Below, one piece after another: positions 25,897 to 34,026 of a stretch of DNA of 64,000 nucleotides. The stretch is from Acidobacteriota bacterium. GTDB taxonomy: Bacteria > Acidobacteriota > Terriglobia > Bryobacterales > Bryobacteraceae. The notes under the pieces are model-generated. The model worked only from the letters and a program-made list of their open reading frames with translations, had not been told where the DNA came from and ran no database searches. Each line of letters opens with the position of its first letter. Position 1 is the stretch's first letter. The stretch spans positions 23,476-87,475 of the forward strand of contig JANXRE010000068.1 in the NCBI GenBank assembly GCA_025353165.1. Direction: 5' to 3'. A program made the translations under genes and the position numbers.

Positions 25897-27705
25897 CTAT
25901 TTGATGGGGGCGGAGTACATGTCGTCCACGCGGTAGCTGCGGTAAACGATCGCGCCCTCGAGGTCGATCGCGAAAACAACCTTGCCGTCCTGGTTGGTTT
26001 CCACCGTCCTACCGTGCAACGGAAGGACCCAGCCCGCTACCGCACTGTATCCGCCTTCCTTTAGGGTCTGCATCGACCCGCAACACCTGGTGTGAACTCC
26101 CAGTGCGGCGTTGTAGACTGGCGACGCGATAAGCTTCTCTTCGTCGAGTTTCCATGCCTGGGCGTGGACGCCCATCTCCTTGTCTCCGTCGCTCAAGACG
26201 GTCAAGATGTTCGAACCAGCGGGTTCATAACCCACGTCGTGCGCGCCGGTGAACCACGGGTTCTTGTCGCTGGACTCCGCCTTGAAATCGCCGTCCTTGC
26301 CGAACCGCCACAACACCTTGCCGCTGCCCTTTCCGTCTTGCCAGTCCACTTTCACGACCCAGTTCTGCTCCGGCACGGAGATAAGCAGATTGCCGCTGGA
26401 CGGGATGTAGTTCAGCGAATTGCTATGCAGCCATCCATTTGCTTCGGGAGCGAGCAGGACCGCGGGACAGCCGCCTCCGCCCGTCTGGCACTTTCCATCC
26501 TGAAGAGACTTGCGCTTGATATCCAGATGATCGAAAGCGTTCCAGACGCCCGCGACCTGAAAGTCTTCGTCAAGGTCGACGACCAAATCGCCCAGGACGT
26601 CCACGGGCTTCTTGGATCCCTGAGTTTTCTTCGGCAGCATCCGTTCCAGCCCGGCGATGGCGAGCGTGTGGCCGTTGGGCAGGCGGATAGCTTCGTGATG
26701 AAAGCCCGATACGCATTCCTTGCCGCCAATGCGGCAATCCGAGTGGATTCCGCGGGAGGCCAACTGTTCGGCCACGGCGCCGATGTTGGTCTCGCGGACG
26801 ATGTTCCCGGCCAGATCCATCTCGCGCAACAGTTGGTGCGACGTCGTGGCGTTGACCGAATTCGATCCATCGACCAGGGCCAGGAACCGGCCGCCCGGGA
26901 GGACCCGGGTCATAAACGCCGGTGAGAGCAGATACCAGATCACCCGGCCTTCGAGGTCCGTGGCGATCGGCCGGACTTCGGCACCGAGAGAGGCGGCGGC
27001 GTAGATCAGCACGGGAGCGGAGGTGGGAGCGCTGTTGGCCCGGGGCACGGCGACCGATACGGGGCTGAAATTCCCGTCCAGCATGCCGGTGCGGAAGGGC
27101 AACCAGCCGCCGGTCTTCACGCGGCCGCCGGTGGTCCACTCGGCGCGCAGCCGGTACTCGGTTTCGGCGCGCATTCCCGCTACGTATTCGTTGCTGGTGA
27201 CGGATGCGCGGCAAGCTTTGGCCGGTGTGCGGCTGGGCTCTTCGCCAACGGCCGAAAAGGCGACGCGGAACTGAGTTCCTTCCGGACAGGGCGGGGCGCT
27301 GAACAGGGCGACCAGCGGATGCGCCGTGGGCGTAACCACCGGCGCGCCTTTCGCCCGCGGCAGGATGCGGAAAGCCAATTCATCCTGCGCCGTCGCTTTC
27401 GTCTCGTTGTTGCGCACGTTCATTCGGATGATCGCGGACTGCTCGAACAGTTCGGGGGCCCAGGCGAAATGGAGCTGCTGGCTGTAGTCGCGTACCATCC
27501 GGAACGGCCCGCCGTTTACGCTGACCGAGTAGCGGACGACGAGCATCCCCTTGCCTTCGTTCTCGACCCGCGGCATGAGGCCGACGGGTGTTCCCACCAT
27601 CTGCGGCGAGGGCAGACTGGAATAGAGGTGAACGGCCAGCGGCTTTTCGTCCGCGCCCGAGCACAGTGCGGCGGACATAATCAGGACACTCAGGAAACTC
27701 CGCAT
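25897..27705 (-). CDS. Arylsulfate sulfotransferase-like protein, secreted
   Basis: 602 residues with a signal peptide (SFLSVLIMSAALCSGADE). After an N-terminal beta domain (to about residue 210) comes a beta-propeller matching ASST: RVIWYLLSPAFMTRVLPGG, GFHHEAIRLPNGHTLAI, DVLGDLVVDLDEDFQVAGVW, WLHSNSLNYIPSSGNLLISV and TGAHDVGYEPAG. Conserved His residues in these motifs serve PAPS-independent sulfuryl transfer from aryl sulfates in characterised enzymes. Located 50 bp downstream of an MBL hydrolase on the same strand and near a PAPS-type sulfotransferase, so sulfated phenolics may be handled here. Confidence 0.85.
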   Translation of the reverse strand: MRSFLSVLIMSAALCSGADEKPLAVHLYSSLPSPQMVGTPVGLMPRVENEGKGMLVVRYSVSVNGGPFRMVRDYSQQLHFAWAPELFEQSAIIRMNVRNNETKATAQDELAFRILPRAKGAPVVTPTAHPLVALFSAPPCPEGTQFRVAFSAVGEEPSRTPAKACRASVTSNEYVAGMRAETEYRLRAEWTTGGRVKTGGWLPFRTGMLDGNFSPVSVAVPRANSAPTSAPVLIYAAASLGAEVRPIATDLEGRVIWYLLSPAFMTRVLPGGRFLALVDGSNSVNATTSHQLLREMDLAGNIVRETNIGAVAEQLASRGIHSDCRIGGKECVSGFHHEAIRLPNGHTLAIAGLERMLPKKTQGSKKPVDVLGDLVVDLDEDFQVAGVWNAFDHLDIKRKSLQDGKCQTGGGGCPAVLLAPEANGWLHSNSLNYIPSSGNLLISVPEQNWVVKVDWQDGKGSGKVLWRFGKDGDFKAESSDKNPWFTGAHDVGYEPAGSNILTVLSDGDKEMGVHAQAWKLDEEKLIASPVYNAALGVHTRCCGSMQTLKEGGYSAVAGWVLPLHGRTVETNQDGKVVFAIDLEGAIVYRSYRVDDMYSAPIK

Positions 27706-27755
27706 GGAGTATCAGTATGGCACCATGGGCGACAAGGCGGTGGACGAGATCCACA

Positions 27756-28664
27756 TCAATACTCGGTGAGATCGCGGCCGTCCTCGACGTTGCCCTTGTA
27801 AGTCCGCCGGATTTCTTTCTTGAGATCCACCCGCCCTGGAAGTCCGAGGCGGAGCTGATGGTACAGGACCAGCAGCTTGGGGTTGGCCTTGGCGGCGAGC
27901 TCGGCGAGTTCGGTGGTGGAGGTGTGGGCGCTGGGATGATATTGGGAGCCGCGTGGTCCGAACATAACCTTGTACCATTCCGCCGAATACACCTCGTGAA
28001 GGAGAAGATCGCACCCGCCGCAGGCCTCCGCAATGGCGGCTGAGGGTGTGGTGTCGCCCGATATAACGATGGTGCGCGCGGCGGCCTCGATCCGATAAGC
28101 GAAGGCCAGGGGCCAGGATCCGTGCCGCACCGCGATGGCGCGCACCGTGACGTTGGCATCCCGATAGACCTGCCCCTCGGCCGGGATTTCGTGCACGTTT
28201 ACACGAAGGCCTCGGCCGTCCAGCCCTTCCAAGCCTTCCGTCCGGATCTTGATATCGGCTGCATAGGCCTGTTTCAGGTGTTCGGTCATGGCGGCCGTGC
28301 CGGGGGGGCCGTAGACCTCCAATGGCTCCGTGCGCCCGATCACCCAGGGCGTGAAGATCAGGTCCGGGTAGCCCAGCGTGTGGTCGGAATGCAGGTGGGT
28401 GAGGAAGAGCCTGGTGAGATTGGTGGATTGCAGCCCGGCGAGCCGGAATTTTTCGGCCGCGGCCTCCGCGCGCCGTACGACGCCCGGGCCGGCGTCAAAG
28501 AGGTACGCCTGCCGGCCCACGACCACCGCCACGGCGGGACCGGAGGCGGACGGATCCGGTACCGGGGTGCCGGATCCCAGCAGAATCACTCGCGCGCGGT
28601 CGGCGGAAGCGCCAGCGGTTGACATGGCCAGGATGACCCACAGAAATCTGCGCACGTGCGGCAT
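27756..28664 (-). CDS. MBL fold metallo-hydrolase, exported (RNase Z/arylsulfatase-like)
   Basis: 302 residues from the ATG at 28664, chosen because a signal peptide follows (VRRFLWVILAMSTAGASA). Zinc motifs: LTHLHSDHTLGYPDL (HxHxDH), SGDTTPS (bridging Asp) and a C-terminal HTST/LYHQLR with candidate His ligands. The pattern VILLGSGTPVPDP is common to RNase Z-like and type III arylsulfatase-like hydrolases; export argues against RNase Z. Likely cotranscribed with the ASST gene. Confidence 0.85.
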   Translation of the reverse strand: MPHVRRFLWVILAMSTAGASADRARVILLGSGTPVPDPSASGPAVAVVVGRQAYLFDAGPGVVRRAEAAAEKFRLAGLQSTNLTRLFLTHLHSDHTLGYPDLIFTPWVIGRTEPLEVYGPPGTAAMTEHLKQAYAADIKIRTEGLEGLDGRGLRVNVHEIPAEGQVYRDANVTVRAIAVRHGSWPLAFAYRIEAAARTIVISGDTTPSAAIAEACGGCDLLLHEVYSAEWYKVMFGPRGSQYHPSAHTSTTELAELAAKANPKLLVLYHQLRLGLPGRVDLKKEIRRTYKGNVEDGRDLTEY

Positions 28665-28728
28665 GAGGACCCTTCGCGCCAGTGTACCAGCCCACGGAGC
28701 GGATCGGTGTTTCTTTGCGTCGGAGATG

Positions 28729-28757
28729 TTGCGGACGGTGTGTAATCGTGTTCTAAT
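28729..28757 (+). promoter_or_regulatory. Probable sigma-70 type promoter for the sulfotransferase gene
   Basis: TTGCGG (28729-28734), 17-bp spacer, TCTAAT (28752-28757). A start of transcription near 28764 would exclude the GTG at 28761 as start codon and favour the ATG at 28788. Confidence 0.45.
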
Positions 28758-28787
28758 TACGTGAATCAACCTATGGAGACGACCACG

Positions 28788-29687
28788 ATGGACACAGCAT
28801 GGCCCCAGAAGACCAGGGAGATGCACAACCAGCACATCGATTCCACGTTCTGGAACGGCTTCAAGTTTCGGGATGACGACATTATCATCTCGACCTATGC
28901 AAAGTCCGGCACAACCTGGATGCAGCAGATTATCGCGCAGATGCTGTTCGCCGGCGACACCGAACAGGACATCCAGGCGATGTCCCCGTGGATCGACTTA
29001 AGGGTTCCGCCGAAGGAAGTGAAGCTGCCCGCCGTGGAGGCTCAGACTCACCGCCGCTTTGTGAAGACTCATCTTCCGGTGGATGCCCTGGTGTACTCTC
29101 CGAAGGCCAGGTACATCTACATCGGGCGCGATGGCCGCGACGTCTTATGGAGTCTCTACAACCACCACTTGATGGGTAGCGAGACCATGTACCACGCGCT
29201 GAACGACACTCCCGGCCGGGTGGGCCCGCCGCTGGAGCCTCCGACGGACGACATTCGCGAATATTGGCATAGCTGGCTGGATGGGGACGGGTTCCCGTAC
29301 TGGTCGTTCTGGGAAAACGTTCGCAGCTGGTGGGCGATCCGCAATCTCCCGAACATTCTGATGGTTCACTTCGATGTCCTGAAGAAGCACATGCCCGAGG
29401 AGATGCGCCGGATCGCCGCGTTTCTGGACATCACGATTGACGAGAGCAAGTGGGATGTCATCGTCGAACACTGCACTTTCGACTGGATGCGGGAGCACGG
29501 CGAGAAGATCGTTCCCTTGGGCGGGGTCATGTGGAAAGGCGGCATCAAGACGTTCATCAACAAGGGCACCAACGGGCGGTGGCGTGAGACGCTGACGGAG
29601 GCGGAATCGGCGGAGTATGAGGCGAGGGCACTGGCCGAGGTAGGACCGGAATGCGCTCGCTGGCTTGCGACCGGCGAGGGGCTGTAG
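28788..29687 (+). CDS. PAPS-dependent sulfotransferase
   Basis: 299 residues from the ATG at 28788, preceded by GGAG nine bases upstream; in-frame GTG 28761 and ATG 28773 are alternatives. YAKSGTTWMQQ is the 5'-phosphosulfate loop; YIGRDGRDVLWSLYNH is the 3'-phosphate site (Arg and Ser); GGVMWKGGIKTFINKGTNGRW is the C-terminal GxxGxxK-like PAPS motif; FVKTHLPVD carries the usual active-site His. Cytosolic, transfers sulfate from PAPS to a hydroxyl or amine. Acceptor unknown. Divergent from the MBL/ASST genes. Confidence 0.93.
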   Translation: MDTAWPQKTREMHNQHIDSTFWNGFKFRDDDIIISTYAKSGTTWMQQIIAQMLFAGDTEQDIQAMSPWIDLRVPPKEVKLPAVEAQTHRRFVKTHLPVDALVYSPKARYIYIGRDGRDVLWSLYNHHLMGSETMYHALNDTPGRVGPPLEPPTDDIREYWHSWLDGDGFPYWSFWENVRSWWAIRNLPNILMVHFDVLKKHMPEEMRRIAAFLDITIDESKWDVIVEHCTFDWMREHGEKIVPLGGVMWKGGIKTFINKGTNGRWRETLTEAESAEYEARALAEVGPECARWLATGEGL

Positions 29688-29689
29688 GG

Positions 29690-29878
29690 CGGGCGGTCCC
29701 GATCCCGATCGGAAGAATCCGCCGAATCTGGTCCGGCCCAGTTCGTTTCTCGCTGGATCGGCTGGTGAGCCACGTCGACTTTGGAACGGCGGAGGAGGCC
29801 GAGGACTTCGTACGCCTCACCTATGAGCAGCTCCACATTGACCTCTGCTCCAATCGCAGCGGCAAGACTGGTTATTGA
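29690..29878 (+). pseudogene. Possible antitoxin C-terminal fragment
   Basis: In the frame ending at the TGA 29876-29878: LDRLVSHVDFGTAEEAEDF then VRLTYEQLHIDL and a basic tail. The acidic helical segment followed directly by a PIN-domain toxin start resembles VapB-type antitoxin ends. No start codon or N-terminal DNA-binding part is evident. Weak identification, resting mainly on what follows it. Confidence 0.35.
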
Positions 29879-29956
29879 TACAGACGCCGCCAGCTTCCGC
29901 TTCACGTGCGCGCCGCGCCAGGTTGCTACGTGCCGCGTGGATTGCCACTGGGACAG
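29823..29956 (+). pseudogene. N-terminal fragment of PIN-domain (VapC-like) toxin
   Basis: ARLVIDTDAASFRFTCAPRQ matches the opening of PIN-domain RNases (VxDTDVASFxF), with the first two catalytic-site Asp residues preserved. Sequence identity to the family fades after about 20 more residues and the frame runs straight into repeat copy 8 at 29957. The remaining ~100 residues of a VapC are missing, so it cannot be active. The exact start is unclear; an ATG at 29823 is in frame. Confidence 0.55.
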
Positions 29957-30002
29957 GCGTCGCCAGGAGTGGCGACGCGGCACGCGTGGGCGCGTGCGCC
30001 AC
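29957..30002 (-). repeat. Two-hairpin REP-like repeat, copy 8 (compensatory change)
   Basis: Reverse-oriented 46-bp element. Hairpin 1 arms are GCACGCG and CGCGTGC around a TGGG loop (as written on the plus strand), against GCACGCA and TGCGTGC elsewhere: an A-T pair has become G-C, so the stem is kept. Hairpin 2 is consensus. It ends 6 bp before the alpha-galactosidase stop codon and abuts the toxin fragment. Confidence 0.9.
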
Positions 30003-30008
30003 GGGGTT

Positions 30009-32174
30009 CTACTGGCGGTCGAGAACCAGCAGCGTGCTGTCGTAGTCGCCGGTTAACTTGAACTGAATGCCGTGGTTCATCAGGTACGAGCCGCTTAGCG
30101 TGGTTTGTCCTGGGGTCAGCTTGTAGGTGGCGGAGGAATCCAGACCTCGCGGGTATACCACCGGCACTTCCTGGCCGTATTGCTGGTGGTCGTAGAACGC
30201 GAAGATCGCGGCCTGCTTCCCGTCCGTCGAAACGTACTCGTTGGACGTCAGGCCCGATGGATCGCGCGGCGAATTGAGGCGATATAAGTCGCCCTGCTGG
30301 ACCGTGTCGCGGATGCCTTTGTACTGCGCCACCATGTCCGAGGCAAGTTTCATGTCGGCGGCCGACCACTTATTCAGGTTGCCGCCGATGCCAACCGAGC
30401 CTTGCATCGCCACCAGGAACCTGTATTTCAGCGGGGTCGAGCGCCCGTTCATGTTGGGAACATCGGTGACCCAGGCCATCATCACCTTGGCCGGATAGAC
30501 CTGGCTGAAGCCTTCCTGGATCTTGAGACGATCGAAGGCTTCGGTGTTGTCCGAAGTCCAGACTTGATCGACGCGCTCCATGATGCCGAGCTCCACGCGG
30601 CCGCCGCCGCCCGAGCAGCTTTCGATCTCGACGCCCGGGTGGTTGGCGCGCAGGCGGTCGATGATCTCATACAAGTTGCGCACGTACTGGACCCAGAGTT
30701 TTTTCTGCTCGTCCGGCGCGACGGCGGGCCAGCCCGGTTCGCCGAAATTGCGGTTCATGTCCCACTTGAGGAACGCGATTCTGTTTTCCGTCAGGAGCTT
30801 GTCCAGCACGCCGAAGATGTGCTCCTTGACGTCCTGGCGGGCCATGTTCAGAATGAGCTGATTCCGCGCTTCGCTGCGCGGGCGGCCGGGGAAATGCATG
30901 GCCCAATCCGGATGCGCGCGGTAGAGGCCGCTGTCGGGGTTGACCATCTCCGGCTCAACCCACAGGCCGAACTTCATGCCGAGCGAGTTCACATGGTCGA
31001 TGAGGGATTTCAGTCCGTTGGGAAATTTCTGCTGGTTGACGTACCAGTCGCCGAGACCGCGGTGGTCGTCGTTGCGCTGGCCGAACCAGCCGTCGTCCAT
31101 GACGAACATCTCGACGCCGAGCTTGGCCGCCTTGTCCGCGAGGATGCTCTGGCCCGGCTCGTCGACGGCGAATTCGGTGGCCTCCCAGGAGTTGTAGAGC
31201 AGAGGCCGGACGTGCGGATGGGCGCGGTCGGGAGCGATTTCGGTGCGCTCGAAACGGTGGAGGATGCGCGAAGCTTCGCCGAAACCGCGGTCGGTGTAGC
31301 CGCCGTAAAACTGCGGCGTCTTGAGCTTTTCGCCGGGGCTCAGCTTGTAGCCGAAATCGAAGTCGTTGAAGCCGCCGACGACCCGCGTGGTTTGAAACGA
31401 CGTCGTTTCCGCCGTGATTTTCCAGTTTCCGCTCCAGCCGAGCGCGCCGAACCAGACGCGGCCGTGATTCTCGTCCGCGTCGCCGGCGTCGATGGCGAAC
31501 CACGGGTTGAATTGGGCGCCGGTGTTTCCGCGGCGGCTTTCGATCACCTTCTTGCCGGGCTTCAGAATTTCGCGCACGAGTTGCGTTTCGCCCGCCCAGC
31601 GGCCGTAGAGGTGGGTCATGCGGTAGTCGGTCCCGCGCGGCATGTACCAGACGCCGGATTGCGCGCTCTCCACCAGGATGGGCTGCTGCGTCTTGTTCTC
31701 GATCACGGAGGATTTCGCGAGCACTCCCGTGCCCGGATACACCTTATAGCTGACGTCGACAAACACGTCGCGCTCGATGTCCTTCAAGCGGACGGTGAGA
31801 GTGTTTTGGCCGATGCCGGCGGAATCGTATTTCAACACGAGGTCGCGTACGCCGTCGGGGAACGTGATCTTGACCGCGGGTTCGATGTAACGGATGCCGC
31901 CCCAACCCGGGTACTCCTCGGCGGTGCGGCTCTGGCTGGAATCGAACGAAGCCCACTCGGCGCTGGAGCGGGCGGGGGGCAAGTCCTCGTCGCGGAGAAT
32001 CCGGCCTCCCCAGTGCTGGAACTGCAGCTCGTTTCGATCGTTGACTCCGAGCACGTAGGTGCTGAGCCCGGTATCGATGACCCAAAGTTTGCGGTCCGGA
32101 AGCTGGCGGATTCCGCCCTGGCCTTGAGCGAACAGGCCGGCCGACAGGGTAAGGGCAAGAAGAATGTTGCGCAT
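30009..32174 (-). CDS. GH36 family alpha-galactosidase, secreted
   Basis: 721 residues from the ATG at 32174, which opens a signal peptide (RNILLALTLSAGLFAQ); an ATG five codons upstream is possible. N-terminal beta supersandwich, then a catalytic (beta/alpha)8 barrel with RPLLYNSWEATEF, MFVMDDGWFGQRNDD, IAFLKWDMNRNFGEPGW (nucleophile Asp near residue 473), ESCSGGGGRVELG and VWTSDNTEAFDRLKIQ (acid/base Asp near 541). All key residues are present. It should release alpha-1,6-galactose from oligosaccharides outside the cytoplasm. Divergent from the next gene across 56 bp. Confidence 0.95.
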   Translation of the reverse strand: MRNILLALTLSAGLFAQGQGGIRQLPDRKLWVIDTGLSTYVLGVNDRNELQFQHWGGRILRDEDLPPARSSAEWASFDSSQSRTAEEYPGWGGIRYIEPAVKITFPDGVRDLVLKYDSAGIGQNTLTVRLKDIERDVFVDVSYKVYPGTGVLAKSSVIENKTQQPILVESAQSGVWYMPRGTDYRMTHLYGRWAGETQLVREILKPGKKVIESRRGNTGAQFNPWFAIDAGDADENHGRVWFGALGWSGNWKITAETTSFQTTRVVGGFNDFDFGYKLSPGEKLKTPQFYGGYTDRGFGEASRILHRFERTEIAPDRAHPHVRPLLYNSWEATEFAVDEPGQSILADKAAKLGVEMFVMDDGWFGQRNDDHRGLGDWYVNQQKFPNGLKSLIDHVNSLGMKFGLWVEPEMVNPDSGLYRAHPDWAMHFPGRPRSEARNQLILNMARQDVKEHIFGVLDKLLTENRIAFLKWDMNRNFGEPGWPAVAPDEQKKLWVQYVRNLYEIIDRLRANHPGVEIESCSGGGGRVELGIMERVDQVWTSDNTEAFDRLKIQEGFSQVYPAKVMMAWVTDVPNMNGRSTPLKYRFLVAMQGSVGIGGNLNKWSAADMKLASDMVAQYKGIRDTVQQGDLYRLNSPRDPSGLTSNEYVSTDGKQAAIFAFYDHQQYGQEVPVVYPRGLDSSATYKLTPGQTTLSGSYLMNHGIQFKLTGDYDSTLLVLDRQ

Positions 32175-32230
32175 AGCAAAGACCATCATATGAGATATGC
32201 GGCCCGGATATACTCAATAAAGAGTTCACA

Positions 32231-32986
32231 ATGCGATTGACGATCGGTATGATAGGTGCCTTGTGCGCCGCATTTTCCCTGACGGCCCAGGCGCCGGACG
32301 CGAAGGGACTGCTCGGCGATTCCGGGAAAAGCCTGTTCGGGAGTGGCCCGGTTCGCATGGAGAGCCAGACCCTGATCGACATGCAGGGCGCAGGGGTGAG
32401 CAACAAAATAACCCTGACCATAAAGATGGCGGCCACGACCGGAAAATTTCGGATGGACATGTCGCCCATGGGCGTGTCCGTGGTGTCGGACGGACAGTCC
32501 CTCTATTTCTGGCTGGCGCCGCTGAACCAGTACATGAAGAAGCCCGCGCCGTCTTCGCCCGAGGGGCTCGCGGAGTCCATCATGCCGGGCTTGAGCGGAC
32601 TCGGGGAGCAGATGAAGGACGCGATGTCGGCAAACATCGTGCGCGAGGATGCCATCGATTTCGCTGGCAAGAAAACGGAATGCTACGTGGTGGAAACCAA
32701 GCTGGACAAAACGACGCTGGCCGGCACAAGCGCGCCGACCATCAGCAACGCGCGGCAGACGTCGTGGATCTCCAAGGACCGGAAGTTCCTGCTGAAGCAG
32801 GTGGGAGACATGGAGATGCAGATGAGCGCCACCCCGGGGACGATGAAGGTGCATTCCGAAATGACGGTCTCGACGATCGATCTGTCGCCCATCTTCGGGC
32901 CGGACGAGTTTAAGTTCACTCCGCCGGAAGGCGCGAAGCTGGTGGAGTCGCTTCCCGGGATGGAGAACTTCAAGCTCGGGAAGTAG
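32231..32986 (+). CDS. Secreted LolA/LppX-like hypothetical protein
   Basis: 251 residues with signal peptide (LTIGMIGALCAAFSLTAQ). The body alternates short strands (RMESQTLIDMQGAGVSNKITLTIKM, KFRMDMSPMGVSVVSDGQSLYFWL, ECYVVETKLD, TSWISKDRKFLLKQV), the pattern of the half-barrel LolA/LppX fold that carries lipids or lipoproteins. C-terminal PPEGAKLVESLPG is typical of acidobacterial proteins of this group. No catalytic motif. Function is inferred from predicted fold pattern only. Confidence 0.65.
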   Translation: MRLTIGMIGALCAAFSLTAQAPDAKGLLGDSGKSLFGSGPVRMESQTLIDMQGAGVSNKITLTIKMAATTGKFRMDMSPMGVSVVSDGQSLYFWLAPLNQYMKKPAPSSPEGLAESIMPGLSGLGEQMKDAMSANIVREDAIDFAGKKTECYVVETKLDKTTLAGTSAPTISNARQTSWISKDRKFLLKQVGDMEMQMSATPGTMKVHSEMTVSTIDLSPIFGPDEFKFTPPEGAKLVESLPGMENFKLGK

Positions 32987-33165
32987 TCCGCGATTTCGGG
33001 TATCGGCGTCTCACATACGAACATCGCCTTCCGGCCGCCTGTTTTGTTCTGAATACGTTACGAAGGCAGCCGGATTGCCGTTCACGTCGATCGCATGCAT
33101 GGCGGGGAATTCTCCATTGTCGCTCGCCCGGACGATTCGGCCGACAAGTCTTCGCACGCGAAGAG

Positions 33166-33211
33166 GCGTCGCCAGGAGTGGCGACGCGGCACGCAAGAGT
33201 GCGTGCGCCAC
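33166..33211 (-). repeat. Two-hairpin REP-like repeat, copy 9
   Basis: Reverse-oriented 46-bp element. Hairpin 1 loop is CTCT on the element's strand (CTCG in the consensus); both stems intact. It lies immediately upstream of a ParE toxin fragment. Last copy seen in the window. Confidence 0.9.
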
Positions 33212-33248
33212 GCGAACAGGCTCTCGCTTCCGGCCCGAAATACTTGTC

Positions 33249-33398
33249 AACTATGTATTGCTCCGTTTCATTGGTGCTGGCCGAGTGCTTGGGACCCGAG
33301 AACTAGCCGTTCCGGATACACGTTACCTCGTTCCCTACCGCGTTCGACCCGGGCGCATCGAATTGATGGCCGTGTTTCACGGCTGGCAGAAGGTTTAG
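33249..33398 (+). pseudogene. C-terminal fragment of ParE/RelE-family toxin
   Basis: In the frame ending at the TAG 33396-33398: GAGRVLGTRELAVPDTRYLV then PYRVRPGRIELMAVFHGWQK. This is the C-terminal half of ParE (strands beta 2-4; family pattern GRxPGTREL...YIVPYRV...ILRVLHGRQ). The N-terminal helices are missing: upstream in the frame lies repeat copy 9. No partner antitoxin gene. Probably inactive remnant. Confidence 0.65.
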
Positions 33399-33511
33399 CG
33401 TGGGCCTTTGGGCGAACCGGGTTCGGGATGCCGGTAGTGGTACGCCGCCCAGATCAAGCCGGCCAGCGTGAGAAGGCCGATGAGAATCTCGGGTATGTCG
33501 AGGCTATGCAT
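33395..33511 (-). CDS. Small single-pass membrane protein (38 residues)
   Basis: The ATG at 33511 is preceded by GGAGG with 5-bp spacing, a strong ribosome site. The product begins with a short polar head, then LIGLLTLAGLIWAAYHY as one transmembrane segment and a basic, proline-rich tail (RHPEPGSPKGPR). No family recognised. The good translation start and coherent membrane segment argue for a real gene, but size keeps confidence moderate. It runs divergently from the DinB-like gene 56 bp away. Confidence 0.5.
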   Translation of the reverse strand: MHSLDIPEILIGLLTLAGLIWAAYHYRHPEPGSPKGPR

Positions 33512-33567
33512 ACGAACCTCCGGCTGTATTATAGCTCCCGGCGAAAAACGGCGTACCCTGGAGGTAA

Positions 33568-34026
33568 ATGAGGTCCCTGGGAAATGCAACCGACTGCCGC
33601 GCAGCGCTCGACCGCATCGCTCGGATTCAACCCGGCGCTCGCGCGCGATGGGGACGCATGTCGGCGCACCAGATGCTCTGCCATCTCAGCGACTCTTTCC
33701 GGCTCGCGCTCGGCGAGCGGCCGGCCAGCTCTGCCACCAGCCCGCTACAACGGACCGTCGTGAAATGGTTCGCGCTGTACGTGCCCATGTACTGGCCTAA
33801 AGGCATTCCGACCCGGCCCGAGATGGAACAGGGGCGCGGAGGAACGCCGCCTTCCGATTTCGCCCGCGACCGAGCGGACCTGTCCGGCGTCGTCGAACGC
33901 TTCACCGCGCCGGACCGGCGTCTCGACCAGTACCCGCATCCGATGTTCGGCCCTTTGACGGATGCCGAATGGCTCCGCTGGGGATACCTGCACGCCGATC
34001 ATCATCTCCGCCAGTTCGGAACATGA
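33568..34026 (+). CDS. DinB/DUF1569-like four-helix protein
   Basis: 152 residues; GGAGGT lies 3 bp before the ATG. RWGRMSAHQMLCHLSDSFRLAL carries His residues of the DinB-like metal site and WGYLHADHHLRQF supplies the C-terminal His pair. DUF1569/DinB proteins are putative metal-dependent hydrolases or thiol transferases. The stop overlaps the next ATG by 4 bp, so the two are coupled. Confidence 0.8.
   Translation: MRSLGNATDCRAALDRIARIQPGARARWGRMSAHQMLCHLSDSFRLALGERPASSATSPLQRTVVKWFALYVPMYWPKGIPTRPEMEQGRGGTPPSDFARDRADLSGVVERFTAPDRRLDQYPHPMFGPLTDAEWLRWGYLHADHHLRQFGT

Noticed and set aside
30402..32240. Long plus-strand frame opposite the alpha-galactosidase gene
   Set aside because: Antisense shadow of a strongly supported GH36 gene; no motif or ribosome site of its own.
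957..33211. CRISPR array
   Set aside because: The repeated 46-bp units are kilobases apart, in both orientations and internally palindromic twice; there are no regular spacers and no cas genes.
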